Assembly: GCA_025350365.1 (NCBI GenBank)
Contig: JANXXY010000188.1
Coordinates: 1-48,709 of the forward strand
Direction: 5' to 3'
DNA: 48,709 bases
From: Bacteroidales bacterium
Lineage (GTDB): Bacteria > Bacteroidota > Bacteroidia > Bacteroidales > JAAUTT01
Shown here: positions 7,386 through 15,905 of the stretch, one piece after another
Layout: each line of letters begins with the position of its first letter
How positions within the stretch are numbered: the stretch's first letter is position 1
Made by a program: the position numbers and the translations under genes
Notes under the pieces: model-generated
Seen by the model: the letters and a program-made list of their open reading frames with translations, nothing else
What the model was told of the DNA's origin: nothing
Databases searched by the model: none

Positions 7386-10169
7386 TTATAAATAAAATTT
7401 GCCTTTTTCGCGAAGCTTTTGAATCTGTTCCTGAGCAGAAACTTCGCGTAATAGTTTTGCCGTATTGGTATAAAAAACATATTGCTCCAAAAATTTTTGT
7501 TGCTGGTTAAACCACTCTTCTTCCGATATATTTGGCGTTCTTTCTTTTACTTCTTTAAAACGGTTCTTGATGTTTATAAAGTAATCAACTCTGCCTAAAT
7601 AATTCAAACTTGCATCGAGTAATATTTTTTCAAGCTTATTTGATAAATTTTGTACACGTTGGGTACCATGAATCAAATCTGTTACTACTTTAATTTGTTC
7701 GTCGGAATACTTGAATTTGGGTAAAATTTCACGGGCAAATTTTTTGCTTGCATGAATATAATCTGAATAGTTTGTAATGAAACCTATATTTAAGAATAAT
7801 GCCGCTGTTCGAAGCAACAACAATTCTTCAGGTGAAGTACCTTCTGCCCTTCCAATTAATTCTACCTGAGTGTATGTATCTTTCGTGTATTTAGCATTGT
7901 GGAAGTATAAATTTTTTGGCAATTCGTTGTTTAGCTTTTCAATAACATATTCTTCCAGATCGTGTAATCTAAGTGCTTGGAGTTGCAAAAAAAACTTTTT
8001 GTTAGGAACGATCTTTAAATCCACTGATAATTCAGGTCTTATGCCCTTTACAAAATACATATCGATGTCTCCTTTGTATTTAACAGGCATTTTACCTCTG
8101 TTTTCACAGATGAAAAAATCTTTTACCAAATCAAATGTGTGACCCGAGATATTTACTTTACCGGCTTCACCTGACGATTCCATGCGGCTGGCCGTGTTTA
8201 CCGTGTCTCCCCAGATATCGTAGGAATAGCGTTTATGTCCCACTACACCGGCAATAACAGCACCCGTATGAATACCAATCCGTAAGTCCCAGATATTATT
8301 GTTTTTAAGTCGCAGGTGTTTCATATATTCTTGCATTTCGAGGGCTGCAAGAACAACTTCTACAGGATTGGTGCGGTTTTTATAGGGTATACCGCCTGCA
8401 CACATATAAGCATCTCCAATGGTTTTAATTTTTTCGATGTTATATTTATCTGCCACTGAATCAAAATGAAAAAAGAAACTATCCAGTTCGTCAATCAGAT
8501 TCTCGGGATTCATTTGCTCAACTATTTTCGAAAAGCCCTGAATGTCTGAGAAAAGAACCGTAACCATATTGAATTTTTGAGAAGTGGCCTTCCCTGTTTT
8601 TTTTAGTTCGTCGGCGGTATCTTTGGGTAGAAGGTTTGCCAATAATTCATCCGTTTTGGACTTTTCTCTTCTCAATTCGGCAGTACGTTGATTGATAATG
8701 TTTTCCAATTTCGTCTTTTCCATGTGGAAATCAAGCCTGCGTTTTCGAAAATACAATATAATAATGGTTAGCGCAACCGAAATGTAAAACAACCAGGCCC
8801 ACCACCTGATGTATAAGGGAGCTTTGATACTAAAAGAAAAGATTGCTTCGGGAGAAATTTTTCCCTGACTGTTTTTGCCTTTTACCCTGAAAGTATAATT
8901 TCCCTGTGGTAAATTATTATATACGATACTTTTATTTAAACGCCATTCGGACCATTTAGAGTCAAATCCGTCAAGAATAGACGAGAAAACAATGTTACTC
9001 CCACTCCTGTAATCTGTTACAGTATATTCGAATGAAAGGTGGCGAGTTGCAGGATTTAACTGTATGGAAGGCTTATTATGTTTTGCCTGCGGTTCGTAAT
9101 GGTATAAAATAGAATCTCCTTCAATAAAAACTTTTGTTAATACTACTGCAAAGTTTTTATTGGATAAGGGTAAATTCTTTTCGTTAAAAAAATCAATCCG
9201 AATAAGACTATGGTTATAAAGAAGCCACAAACTTTCGTTTTTATCATAAAGCAAATCTTTTAAATCATTATTGTTAGATGGCTTGCAGTTTAATGGCAGT
9301 ATCGTATTGTTCTTTTCATCTAGCAGATACGATTGTGAATTTTGCATTAAAATTAACAGTTTGCCTGGAAATATTTCAATCGATTTTGTGAAATTATTCC
9401 AATCAATGGATTTATTTGTGAAGGTTGTAACAGGAACCAAGGTGGATTTATTAAGTGCAATAAGCCCCTTAAAAGCGTGTGGTTTTATCCAAATAAATTC
9501 AGATCCTTCTTCCAGATCAATAATCCCATTATTTACTGATAAAAATTTTTGTTTTGAGAACACCTCACTCCTTTTTCCCGAAATCCTTTTAATTTCGTGC
9601 TCTTTACTTTTTACAAGATAAATGCATTCGTTCCCTTTAAAAATTTTCAATCCGGTGGCCGAGGAGTCCGCTTCATTTAAAGAATTGTTACTAAATAGCC
9701 AAAGTTTATTTTTAGAACTGATATATAGGTTATTATCAACATAGAAAGCTTCTTCCGGTTGTTTCCAATTCTGTAAAACTGCAGGAATAATGATTGTATC
9801 AATAAATTGTTTATCAGCGGAATAATTGATTCTTCCTAAAAAAGATGAATTTACAACAACCATATTGTTGTGAATATCCTCTTCCATAAGCTGTTTCCCT
9901 TTGCATGGAATGAGAATCCAATTGCTACCGTCATATTGAAGTATACCCGTATCAGTAGATATAAACAGGATATTTTGTTGATTGCAAATAATGCGATAAG
10001 ACGTTTTTTGCCCAAAATTAAAATTAAATGTAGTAATGGCAGTATTTATCTCGTATGTGGTAACGTTTTGACCCAATCCCACGTATAGAAAAATAAACAA
10101 TGATAATATAAAAAGAATTTTTTTCTTATCATTTTGATTAGAATTCTTATATTTATTGGGTTTAATCAT
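7386..10169 (-). CDS. Membrane class III adenylate cyclase with beta-propeller-like sensor, Y_Y_Y domain and degenerate HD domain
   Basis: Predicted to make cAMP in response to an extracytoplasmic signal. Order in the 927 residues: N-terminal hydrophobic signal/anchor (about 15-34), a periplasmic sensor resembling two-component-regulator propellers, a Y_Y_Y domain (about 385-450), one transmembrane helix (about 455-474), a coiled coil, then a class III cyclase domain (533-716). Metal aspartates are D542 (LFSDIQGF) and D586 (KTIGDAYM). Specificity residues are K582 and D651 (YDIWGD), the adenylate pair; guanylate cyclases have Glu and Cys. Residues 717-927 align by pattern with Bacteroidota HD phosphohydrolases but lack the metal ligands: FLNIG stands where HDIG is expected and LLDASL where DADL is expected. 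The C-terminus is probably structural or regulatory. A TATCTTTG box lies upstream. Confidence 0.88.
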   Translation of the reverse strand: MIKPNKYKNSNQNDKKKILFILSLFIFLYVGLGQNVTTYEINTAITTFNFNFGQKTSYRIICNQQNILFISTDTGILQYDGSNWILIPCKGKQLMEEDIHNNMVVVNSSFLGRINYSADKQFIDTIIIPAVLQNWKQPEEAFYVDNNLYISSKNKLWLFSNNSLNEADSSATGLKIFKGNECIYLVKSKEHEIKRISGKRSEVFSKQKFLSVNNGIIDLEEGSEFIWIKPHAFKGLIALNKSTLVPVTTFTNKSIDWNNFTKSIEIFPGKLLILMQNSQSYLLDEKNNTILPLNCKPSNNNDLKDLLYDKNESLWLLYNHSLIRIDFFNEKNLPLSNKNFAVVLTKVFIEGDSILYHYEPQAKHNKPSIQLNPATRHLSFEYTVTDYRSGSNIVFSSILDGFDSKWSEWRLNKSIVYNNLPQGNYTFRVKGKNSQGKISPEAIFSFSIKAPLYIRWWAWLFYISVALTIIILYFRKRRLDFHMEKTKLENIINQRTAELRREKSKTDELLANLLPKDTADELKKTGKATSQKFNMVTVLFSDIQGFSKIVEQMNPENLIDELDSFFFHFDSVADKYNIEKIKTIGDAYMCAGGIPYKNRTNPVEVVLAALEMQEYMKHLRLKNNNIWDLRIGIHTGAVIAGVVGHKRYSYDIWGDTVNTASRMESSGEAGKVNISGHTFDLVKDFFICENRGKMPVKYKGDIDMYFVKGIRPELSVDLKIVPNKKFFLQLQALRLHDLEEYVIEKLNNELPKNLYFHNAKYTKDTYTQVELIGRAEGTSPEELLLLRTAALFLNIGFITNYSDYIHASKKFAREILPKFKYSDEQIKVVTDLIHGTQRVQNLSNKLEKILLDASLNYLGRVDYFINIKNRFKEVKERTPNISEEEWFNQQQKFLEQYVFYTNTAKLLREVSAQEQIQKLREKGKFYL

Positions 10170-10189
10170 ACGCGTATTGCTTCAATTTC

Positions 10190-10197
10190 AAAGATAC
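10190..10197 (-). promoter_or_regulatory. Bacteroidota -7 box for the adenylate cyclase gene
   Basis: TATCTTTG on minus, exact TAnnTTTG, 20 bases before the cyclase start, in the 125-base divergent gap with the universal stress gene. Confidence 0.5.
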
Positions 10198-10294
10198 TGT
10201 TTTTCTTTATTTATAAGTAAGATACTCAGAAATGAGCAAATATTCATGAAGTACTTAAATACAATTTAATAATTTCAACAAATAATTTGTAACC

Positions 10295-11128
10295 ATGGCC
10301 TCTACAAAGCAAACAATACTGGTACCTACCGATTTTACTATGGTGGCAGAGTATGCGATTGAACATGCAGTGAAATTTTCTAAAATTCTGAAAAAGGAAA
10401 TCCTCTTGCTCCATATCATTAAAAAGGAGTCGGAATATTTGGAAGCAACCCAAGCCATTCAAGCACTGGCAGAGGCTACATTCAAAAAATTTGGTGTGCA
10501 ACCTCATGTGATGGTCCGCGAAGGAAGCATTTTTTCGACTATAGGTGAAGTTTCTAACGAAGTTAATGCCGAACTAGTAATAATGGGAACCCATGGAATG
10601 ATTGGTCTGCAAAAAATTATCGGCAGCTGGGCGCTTAAGGTTATTATTACTTCCAAGGCACCGTTTATTGTGGTGCAAAATTCACCGAAAAATGAAAAGA
10701 TGGAAAAGATCGTTTTTCCTATTGACTTCAAAAAGGAGAACAAGGAAAAAATTGGTTGGGCTGGGTACATTGCAAGATTATTCGGTGCAAAAGTGGTAGT
10801 TTTTAAATCAAACTTTCGCGATAAATCGTTTGTGCAGGAAACAAAACGAAATATGGAGTTTACCGAAAAGTTTTTCAAGTTTAAGGAAGTGAATTATGAG
10901 ATTGTTTCGGCCATTCCAAAAAAGAATTTCGCTGATCAGACGATGGATTTTGCCCACAGCATAGATGCAGATCTTATATTGGTTACAACTACCAAATCAA
11001 TTAATGTTACCGATTATATTTTGGGCGCTTCGGAGCAATATGTCATTGCTAACAGTGCACATATTCCGGTGATGTGTATAAATCCCCGTCCTTCGAAGGT
11101 TGGAAGTTTTAGTACCTCGGGTGGGTAA
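10295..11128 (+). CDS. Tandem universal stress protein (UspA family)
   Basis: Two UspA domains in 277 residues. Domain 1 (about 1-140) begins KQTILVPTDFTMVAEYAIEHA and carries an ATP-binding-like motif GTHGMIGLQKIIGSWA, which is G-x2-G-x8-G-S, one residue shorter than the usual x9 spacing. Domain 2 (about 141-277) starts MEKIVFPIDFKKENKEK; its corresponding loop (TTTKSINVTDYILGASEQ) lacks the first glycine pair, so nucleotide binding there is doubtful. Usp proteins are cytoplasmic stress and energy-state responders. The gene is transcribed divergently from the cyclase and is closed by a strong hairpin terminator, so it is probably monocistronic. Confidence 0.92.
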   Translation: MASTKQTILVPTDFTMVAEYAIEHAVKFSKILKKEILLLHIIKKESEYLEATQAIQALAEATFKKFGVQPHVMVREGSIFSTIGEVSNEVNAELVIMGTHGMIGLQKIIGSWALKVIITSKAPFIVVQNSPKNEKMEKIVFPIDFKKENKEKIGWAGYIARLFGAKVVVFKSNFRDKSFVQETKRNMEFTEKFFKFKEVNYEIVSAIPKKNFADQTMDFAHSIDADLILVTTTKSINVTDYILGASEQYVIANSAHIPVMCINPRPSKVGSFSTSGG

Positions 11129-11130
11129 TT

Positions 11131-11200
11131 TAAATAAGATGAAATAAGATGAAATAAGATGAAATAAATAGAAATAAGTGGAAAGAAGTGGAAATACATT
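11131..11200. repeat. Seven-unit 10-base tandem array, GAAATAAGAT-like
   Basis: Seven consecutive 10-base units run from taaataagat through gaaataagat (twice), gaaataaata, gaaataagtg and gaaagaagtg to gaaatacatt. The unit matches one helical turn, so the A-tracts are phased and the DNA is probably curved. It starts 3 bases after the uspA-like stop and precedes that gene's terminator, so it is transcribed as 3' UTR. A related, non-tandem set of phased GAAATA motifs occurs at 24421-24540. Confidence 0.75.
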
Positions 11201-11249
11201 GTCGCAAAATAAGAATAAATAAGAATACACAAGGCTAAAACAAATCCAT

Positions 11250-11283
11250 AAGGATGTCAACTTTCCAGTTGTCATCCTTTTTT
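11250..11283 (+). terminator. Intrinsic terminator after the universal stress gene
   Basis: Arms AAGGATGTCAACT (11250-11262) and AGTTGTCATCCTT (11267-11279) pair over 13 positions with a single mismatch and a 4-base loop, and run into six T residues (11278-11283). Good rho-independent form. Confidence 0.85.
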
Positions 11284-11316
11284 GTTTCTTTGCATTAGAA
11301 ATCAATCATCTATTAA

Positions 11317-11925
11317 ATGCAGCATAAAATTGTATTTGCCACAAATAATCCTCATAAATTGAAGGAAATACAAAGCTTGTTAGGCAATCATTTTCAGCTT
11401 TTAAGCTTGAAGGAAATAGGTTTTGAAGGAGATATCCCTGAGAATCAGACAACTTTGGAAGGAAATGCTCTTGAGAAAGCACGATACATTTTTGATAAAT
11501 ACGCTTTTCCTTGTTTTGCCGATGATACAGGACTTGAAGTAGATGCTCTGGGAGGAGAGCCCGGTGTTTATTCCGCCCGTTATGCCGGGCCATTGCAAAA
11601 TTATGGAGCGGAGGAAAAACGGTCGGCAGCAAATATTAGTAAACTGTTGGCAAAACTGTCGGGTAACCCCAATAGAAACGCTCGTTTTAGGACTGTAATC
11701 GCTTATCTTGACGGCAAGGAGGAACACTTTTTTGAAGGAATAGTAAACGGATCTATCATTGATGTAAGGCGCGGCTCAGAAGGTTTTGGATACGATCCCG
11801 TTTTTATTCCCGAAGGACAAACGGGCACGTTTGCTGAAATATCGTTGTCGGAGAAAAACAAAATAAGCCATCGTGCCAGAGCTTTTGCCCTGTTTGTAGA
11901 ACATATGAAGCGGCAGAAGTCGTAA
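11317..11925 (+). CDS. rdgB: XTP/dITP diphosphatase RdgB (HAM1 family)
   Basis: Hydrolyses non-canonical purine nucleotides (ITP, dITP, XTP) to monophosphates and pyrophosphate, keeping deaminated purines out of DNA and RNA. The 202 residues match the family length. Motifs: IVFATNNPHKLKEIQSLL at the N-terminus (substrate-binding S/TxNxxK), CFADDTGLEVDALGGEPGVYSARYAG in the middle, and GSEGFGYDPVFIPEGQTGTFAE followed by KNKISHRARA near the C-terminus. Start at the ATG directly before QHKIVFATNN fits. No operon partner: a terminator lies upstream and a 319-base gap downstream. Secure. Confidence 0.97.
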   Translation: MQHKIVFATNNPHKLKEIQSLLGNHFQLLSLKEIGFEGDIPENQTTLEGNALEKARYIFDKYAFPCFADDTGLEVDALGGEPGVYSARYAGPLQNYGAEEKRSAANISKLLAKLSGNPNRNARFRTVIAYLDGKEEHFFEGIVNGSIIDVRRGSEGFGYDPVFIPEGQTGTFAEISLSEKNKISHRARAFALFVEHMKRQKS

Positions 11926-12029
11926 ACAAGTTGTAAAAATGAGTACTGAATACCAATTTCTGAGTAATGCGAATTAAGGGTTGATAGCCGTTGGTTTTAA
12001 TTAACGATATTAAATGCGCTAATATTTAA

Positions 12030-12109
12030 GGCTTTAGCTAAGTTATTTTTTATGTTTTAGCTAAAGCCAAATTAAACTTTCAATTCGTTCCGCCAGCTAA
12101 AGCAGGCGG
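12030..12109. repeat. REP-like double palindrome with shared GCTAAAGC core
   Basis: Hairpin 1 has perfect 12-base arms GGCTTTAGCTAA (12030-12041) and TTAGCTAAAGCC (12057-12068) with a 15-base loop. Hairpin 2 is CCGCC-AGCTAAAGCA-GGCGG (12090-12109). The core AGCTAAAGC is in the right arm of the first and the loop of the second. Such paired short palindromes resemble extragenic REP elements mobilised by RAYT (IS200-like) transposases; no such transposase is in the window, so this is an inference. Confidence 0.55.
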
Positions 12110-12155
12110 CTATTAAGAAATCTCAACTCTTAATAAGCCTGAAATTAATTGCACG

Positions 12156-12177
12156 AATTAAGATTGGAATCTTAATT
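12156..12177. repeat. Perfect 10-base inverted repeat with 2-base loop
   Basis: AATTAAGATT-GG-AATCTTAATT. It follows the REP-like pair and lies about 70 bases before the porZ-like start. It may be part of the same element or an operator; nothing decides between these. Confidence 0.5.
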
Positions 12178-12244
12178 AACCCGAAGGCTTGGCATTTTTA
12201 TAGAATTTTGATTTACTTAGTACTTGATACTGACTTTCTAAAAT

Positions 12245-14545
12245 ATGAATAAAGTTGTAAGTACCCTATTGCTTTCTCTAATTCTTGGGACACTATTTGC
12301 TCAGATACCTGTTGGCTCTTGGCGCGACCATTTGCCTTATTCGCGTTGCATAAAAGTGGTTAAAATTGATAATAAAATAGTTGTAGCCACTGAAAATAAT
12401 CTTTTCACTTACAATACTTCCGATAATAGCTTCGAAAAGCTTTCGAAAATTAGTGGTCTTTCCGATATGGGAATTAGTACCATGGAGTATAATCCTGAAA
12501 AAAAAATACTCCTTGTAGCATACGCAAATGGTAATATTGATATTATAAAAGGAAATGTCATCAGCAATATTGCTGATGTTAAAAAGAAAGTGATGACCGG
12601 TTCAAAGAAAGCGAATCACATCTTTTTCCTCGGTAATTTCGCATACATGTCCTTTTCATTTGGGATTGTAGTTTTGGATTTGGAACGTTTAGAAATAAAA
12701 GACACCTATATGGTTGGCGAAGCAGGTGCAGTTTACGAAGTATTTTCGACAGTTGCGGATAATACCTCCCTTTATGCCGCCACTTCCAAAGGGATTTTTA
12801 AAGCGGATATCAACGACCCATTTCTGGTTGATTACAACCGATGGCATCGTATCCTTGATATCCCCAATAACATAGGTAAATTTGATAAGCTGGCAATTTT
12901 TCAAGGTAAAATAATTGCTAACTATTTTGGAGAGGCAGATAATACTGATGTGCTTTATTATTTTGAAAATAATATATGGAAATCGTTTCTACCAAATGCT
13001 AAAACACATAAAAATGAACTTCGGGTATCGGGTAATTGGTTGATGATGTCAGGTCTGAATCAGGGCTACACTATTAACCAAAACTTTGACATCACTGATA
13101 CCTATGATTCTTATGGGTTTGATTCTTCGCGACCTCGAAGTTCGATGGTGGATGAAGGAGGAAATTTATGGATTGCCGATGAACTCTATGGCCTGGTTAG
13201 CAGACCAGCAAATGTAAACCAATTTGCAAGTTTTTATCCAAAAGGACCTGCAACAAATAATGTAAGAGAAATGCTTTGGTCCAATGGAACGCTCTATGTT
13301 ACCGGCGGAGGCACAGATGTCTCGTGGAATAACCTTTTTAATCGTGGAGAATTGTTTCGTTTTTCGAACGAAACGTGGAATAATATCAGAAATGAAAACG
13401 TGTTTGACTTTACATGCATTGCTCCTGATCCTGCCGATCCTGCAAAAGTATATATTGGATCGTGGGGAAAAGGGGTATTTTCGTATGCGGGAAACGAATT
13501 GGCCGTAAATTATACCTATTCCAACAGCAATTTGCAAACCATTATTCCCGGAGATAATTATGTAAGAATTGGCGGAATGGTTTCTGATGAAGCCAAAAAC
13601 CTTTGGATAACAAACAGCGGAGTGAACTCTCCTCTGGTAGTGAGAAAAGCTGATAATCAATGGAAATCTTTTCAACTGGGTTCTTATCTTAATGTTCCAA
13701 CCGTGGGAACTATCCATCGCGACCATGCAGGAAAATTCTGGGTTGTTCTGCCTCGTGGTTATGGGATATTTGTTTTCGATGCCAATGGAACCATTGATAA
13801 TGAATCGGATGACCGTTTTGTGAAATTTAAACCCATAAGCGCCAATGGAGATATAATCAATTACATTTATTTCATTACAAGTGATAATGATGGAACTGTT
13901 TGGGTAGGAACAGATCATGGTGTGGTAGTGTATTCCAACCCCGAAAATGTGTTCAAAGGTGAAACGGCTGGCGTGCAACCTGCAATTCGCAGAAATGATG
14001 GCACAGATATTATTGATCCTTTACTTGGATCGGAAACCGTAAATTGCATAGCGGTTGATGGCGCAAATCGTAAATGGTTTGGAACGGAAAAGGGCGGGAC
14101 TTATTTGTTCTCCCCGGATGGAACCAAACAAATCACTCATTTTAACACCGATAACAGCCCATTGTTTTCCAACAGCGTCAAAAGTATTGCGATTGACGGA
14201 AAAAGTGGAGAAGTGTTTTTTGGAACTGATCAGGGAATTATTTCGTATCGTTCCAACTCAACTTTGGCTAATGATGATTTCACCAATGTATATGTTTTTC
14301 CTAATCCGGTACGTGAAGATTATCATGGCGATATTACCGTTACAGGATTAATTGCTGATTGTTCAGTGAAAATAACCGATATTTCGGGAAACCTCGTATA
14401 CGAAACTAAATCGCTCGGTGGGCAGGCTGTCTGGAATGGCAAAACAGGCGGAGGGCAACGCGTTGCTACAGGTGTATACCTAGTTTTCTGTTCCAACGAT
14501 GATGGATCTAAAACATTTGTTACCAAGATGCTTGTGATTCATTGA
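12245..14545 (+). CDS. porZ: PorZ-like type IX secretion system protein with C-terminal sorting domain
   Basis: PorZ is a surface component of the T9SS attachment complex; in Porphyromonas it works with the sortase PorU and handles A-LPS. The 766-residue protein has a signal peptide (residues 1-19, cleavage after LFA), then QIPVGSWRDHLPYS, which is the usual mature PorZ start. Two repeated-blade regions follow with two-component-regulator-propeller patterns (for example GGNLWIADELYGLVSR, GTVWVGTDHGVVVY, NRKWFGTEKGGTYLF). The last about 80 residues form a type A sorting domain: VYVFPNPV, VKITDISGNLVYE, ATGVYLVF and TKMLVIH. Retention of the sorting domain agrees with PorZ itself being a T9SS client. 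No other por/gld genes are in the window. Confidence 0.88.
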   Translation: MNKVVSTLLLSLILGTLFAQIPVGSWRDHLPYSRCIKVVKIDNKIVVATENNLFTYNTSDNSFEKLSKISGLSDMGISTMEYNPEKKILLVAYANGNIDIIKGNVISNIADVKKKVMTGSKKANHIFFLGNFAYMSFSFGIVVLDLERLEIKDTYMVGEAGAVYEVFSTVADNTSLYAATSKGIFKADINDPFLVDYNRWHRILDIPNNIGKFDKLAIFQGKIIANYFGEADNTDVLYYFENNIWKSFLPNAKTHKNELRVSGNWLMMSGLNQGYTINQNFDITDTYDSYGFDSSRPRSSMVDEGGNLWIADELYGLVSRPANVNQFASFYPKGPATNNVREMLWSNGTLYVTGGGTDVSWNNLFNRGELFRFSNETWNNIRNENVFDFTCIAPDPADPAKVYIGSWGKGVFSYAGNELAVNYTYSNSNLQTIIPGDNYVRIGGMVSDEAKNLWITNSGVNSPLVVRKADNQWKSFQLGSYLNVPTVGTIHRDHAGKFWVVLPRGYGIFVFDANGTIDNESDDRFVKFKPISANGDIINYIYFITSDNDGTVWVGTDHGVVVYSNPENVFKGETAGVQPAIRRNDGTDIIDPLLGSETVNCIAVDGANRKWFGTEKGGTYLFSPDGTKQITHFNTDNSPLFSNSVKSIAIDGKSGEVFFGTDQGIISYRSNSTLANDDFTNVYVFPNPVREDYHGDITVTGLIADCSVKITDISGNLVYETKSLGGQAVWNGKTGGGQRVATGVYLVFCSNDDGSKTFVTKMLVIH

Positions 14546-14715
14546 CATAATTTGCAAATAGAGTTCACTTAAAAATATTCGTACTTTTTGAATAATATTC
14601 TGATTAAGATTTAAATTTCAAAACCAACAAAACCTATTCGATTTTGTTATTAGAATTGTTGTGATTGAAAAACAACATGGATGACAATGGTTTGTAATTT
14701 ATAACTTCCCTCCAT

Positions 14716-15792
14716 ATGATTAATTCATCAAATTTAGCTAAAAGCATTGGGTTATTAACCAATTTAATGAATGATAAGGACAGAAAGTCTATTTCAAAAT
14801 TAATTACCGAATTTACAACATTGGCTTTTCAACAGCGGTGTATTCCCCGACATTATTTTTCTCGTTATGTTTATAAGAAAGAACGACAAAATATTTTTGA
14901 TTTTCTACCAAGCCATTTTCTAGGTAAAATGAAGGCTAAGTTTAACGATCGGGAAGTAACAGAAGTGGTAGAAAATAAGTTGTATTTCAATTTTTTCTAT
15001 GGACAGTTTGATGTCAGTTTACCGAAAATATTGATATATAATCATAAAAAAATATTTATTCTTGGAAATCGCAGTTTTGAAATTAATAACTCCGAGGATT
15101 TTCGCCTGCTATTGTTAAATTTGATTCCTAATCACGATTCTGAAAGCTCAATCTTCATTAAAAGCACTTACGGAACATACGGTGGTGACAAGGTTTATAA
15201 GATTACATCCGAACAGTTATCCAAAAACACCGATATGATCAAAACTCTATATCAGGAAATATCAAACGGCGGTTATCTATTTCAGGAAACGATCAGGCAA
15301 CATCCTGTATTGGACAAATTAAACCCATCATGCATCAATACAATCCGTTTCGATACTTTTATTGACCGAACGGGAAAAGTTGAAATTATATCGGCTCATA
15401 TCCGTATGAGTATTAATAATTTACATGTTGATAATATTGGCTCAGGAGGTTGTGCAGTTGCTATAAACCTTGAGACCGGACGACTTAAAAAATATGGATA
15501 TATGCCTTTTAATAGAAGTGGAGGTAAGCTATTAACAGAACATCCGTTAACAAAAACGATTTTCGAAAATTTTGAAATACCTTATTTTGAAATGGCAAAA
15601 GAGATGGTTTTAAAAGCTGCTTCAATTATGCCAGGATTACGACTTATTGGATGGGATGTGGGTATAGGGGTTTCAAAACCAGTTCTGATTGAAGGAAATT
15701 CAGATTATGATATTAGCGGAAGTGACCTTATGTTTGGGGGATATGGCGCCAATCACGTTTTTAAAAAAGCGCTTGAAGAAATGGATTCGTAA
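14716..15792 (+). CDS. Sugar-transfer-associated ATP-grasp protein
   Basis: 358 residues with the pattern of the ATPgrasp_ST family (PF14397), ATP-dependent ligases often found among polysaccharide or cell-surface genes. Visible elements: FIKSTYGTYGGDKVYKI (ATP-binding lysine and glycine-rich loop, about residues 154-170), LFQETIRQHPVLDKLNPSCINTIRFDTF (hinge and conserved NxIR), GSGGCAVAINLETGRL, and the metal-binding C-terminal part LRLIGWDVGIGVSKPVLIEGN with the E-x-N motif. The N-terminal 110 residues are lineage-specific. It is isolated here, not in a polysaccharide cluster, so the substrate is unknown. A bidirectional terminator follows. The 170-base upstream gap shows no clear promoter box. 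Confidence 0.82.
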   Translation: MINSSNLAKSIGLLTNLMNDKDRKSISKLITEFTTLAFQQRCIPRHYFSRYVYKKERQNIFDFLPSHFLGKMKAKFNDREVTEVVENKLYFNFFYGQFDVSLPKILIYNHKKIFILGNRSFEINNSEDFRLLLLNLIPNHDSESSIFIKSTYGTYGGDKVYKITSEQLSKNTDMIKTLYQEISNGGYLFQETIRQHPVLDKLNPSCINTIRFDTFIDRTGKVEIISAHIRMSINNLHVDNIGSGGCAVAINLETGRLKKYGYMPFNRSGGKLLTEHPLTKTIFENFEIPYFEMAKEMVLKAASIMPGLRLIGWDVGIGVSKPVLIEGNSDYDISGSDLMFGGYGANHVFKKALEEMDS

Positions 15793-15864
15793 TAAACTAA
15801 TGTAAATGATGTAGTAAAATATAAATTTAGATCGTGACCAGAATCGAACATTTTAATTTTTAGA

Positions 15865-15897
15865 AAAAATCCCGGTAGCTTTACTTCCGGGATTTTT
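15865..15897. terminator. Bidirectional hairpin terminator between the ATP-grasp gene and dapL
   Basis: Perfect 11-base arms AAAAATCCCGG (15865-15875) and CCGGGATTTTT (15887-15897) with an 11-base loop. T-runs are formed on both strands, serving the two convergent genes. Confidence 0.9.
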
Positions 15898-15905
15898 CAT
15901 AAATA

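Larger units (their letters stand above)
11926..12244. other. 319-base intergenic stretch with REP-like palindromes
   Basis: No gene seen. It contains three inverted repeats listed separately (12030-12068, 12090-12109, 12156-12177). Two share the core GCTAAAGC and one is GC-rich, unlike the AT-rich surroundings. The promoter of the downstream porZ-like gene is presumably in the last 60 bases, but no exact TAnnTTTG box was found there. Confidence 0.6.

Noticed and set aside
7386..10169. Guanylate cyclase specificity
   Set aside because: The purine-selecting residues are Lys582 and Asp651, the adenylate pair, not Glu and Cys.
11131..11200. CRISPR-like array
   Set aside because: Units are 10 bases with no spacers and no cas genes nearby; it is a simple tandem repeat.
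13166..13978. Long minus-strand frame (270 codons) inside the PorZ-like gene
   Set aside because: Antisense to a well-supported propeller protein; composition is cysteine- and isoleucine-rich with no recognisable motif, as in a shadow frame.
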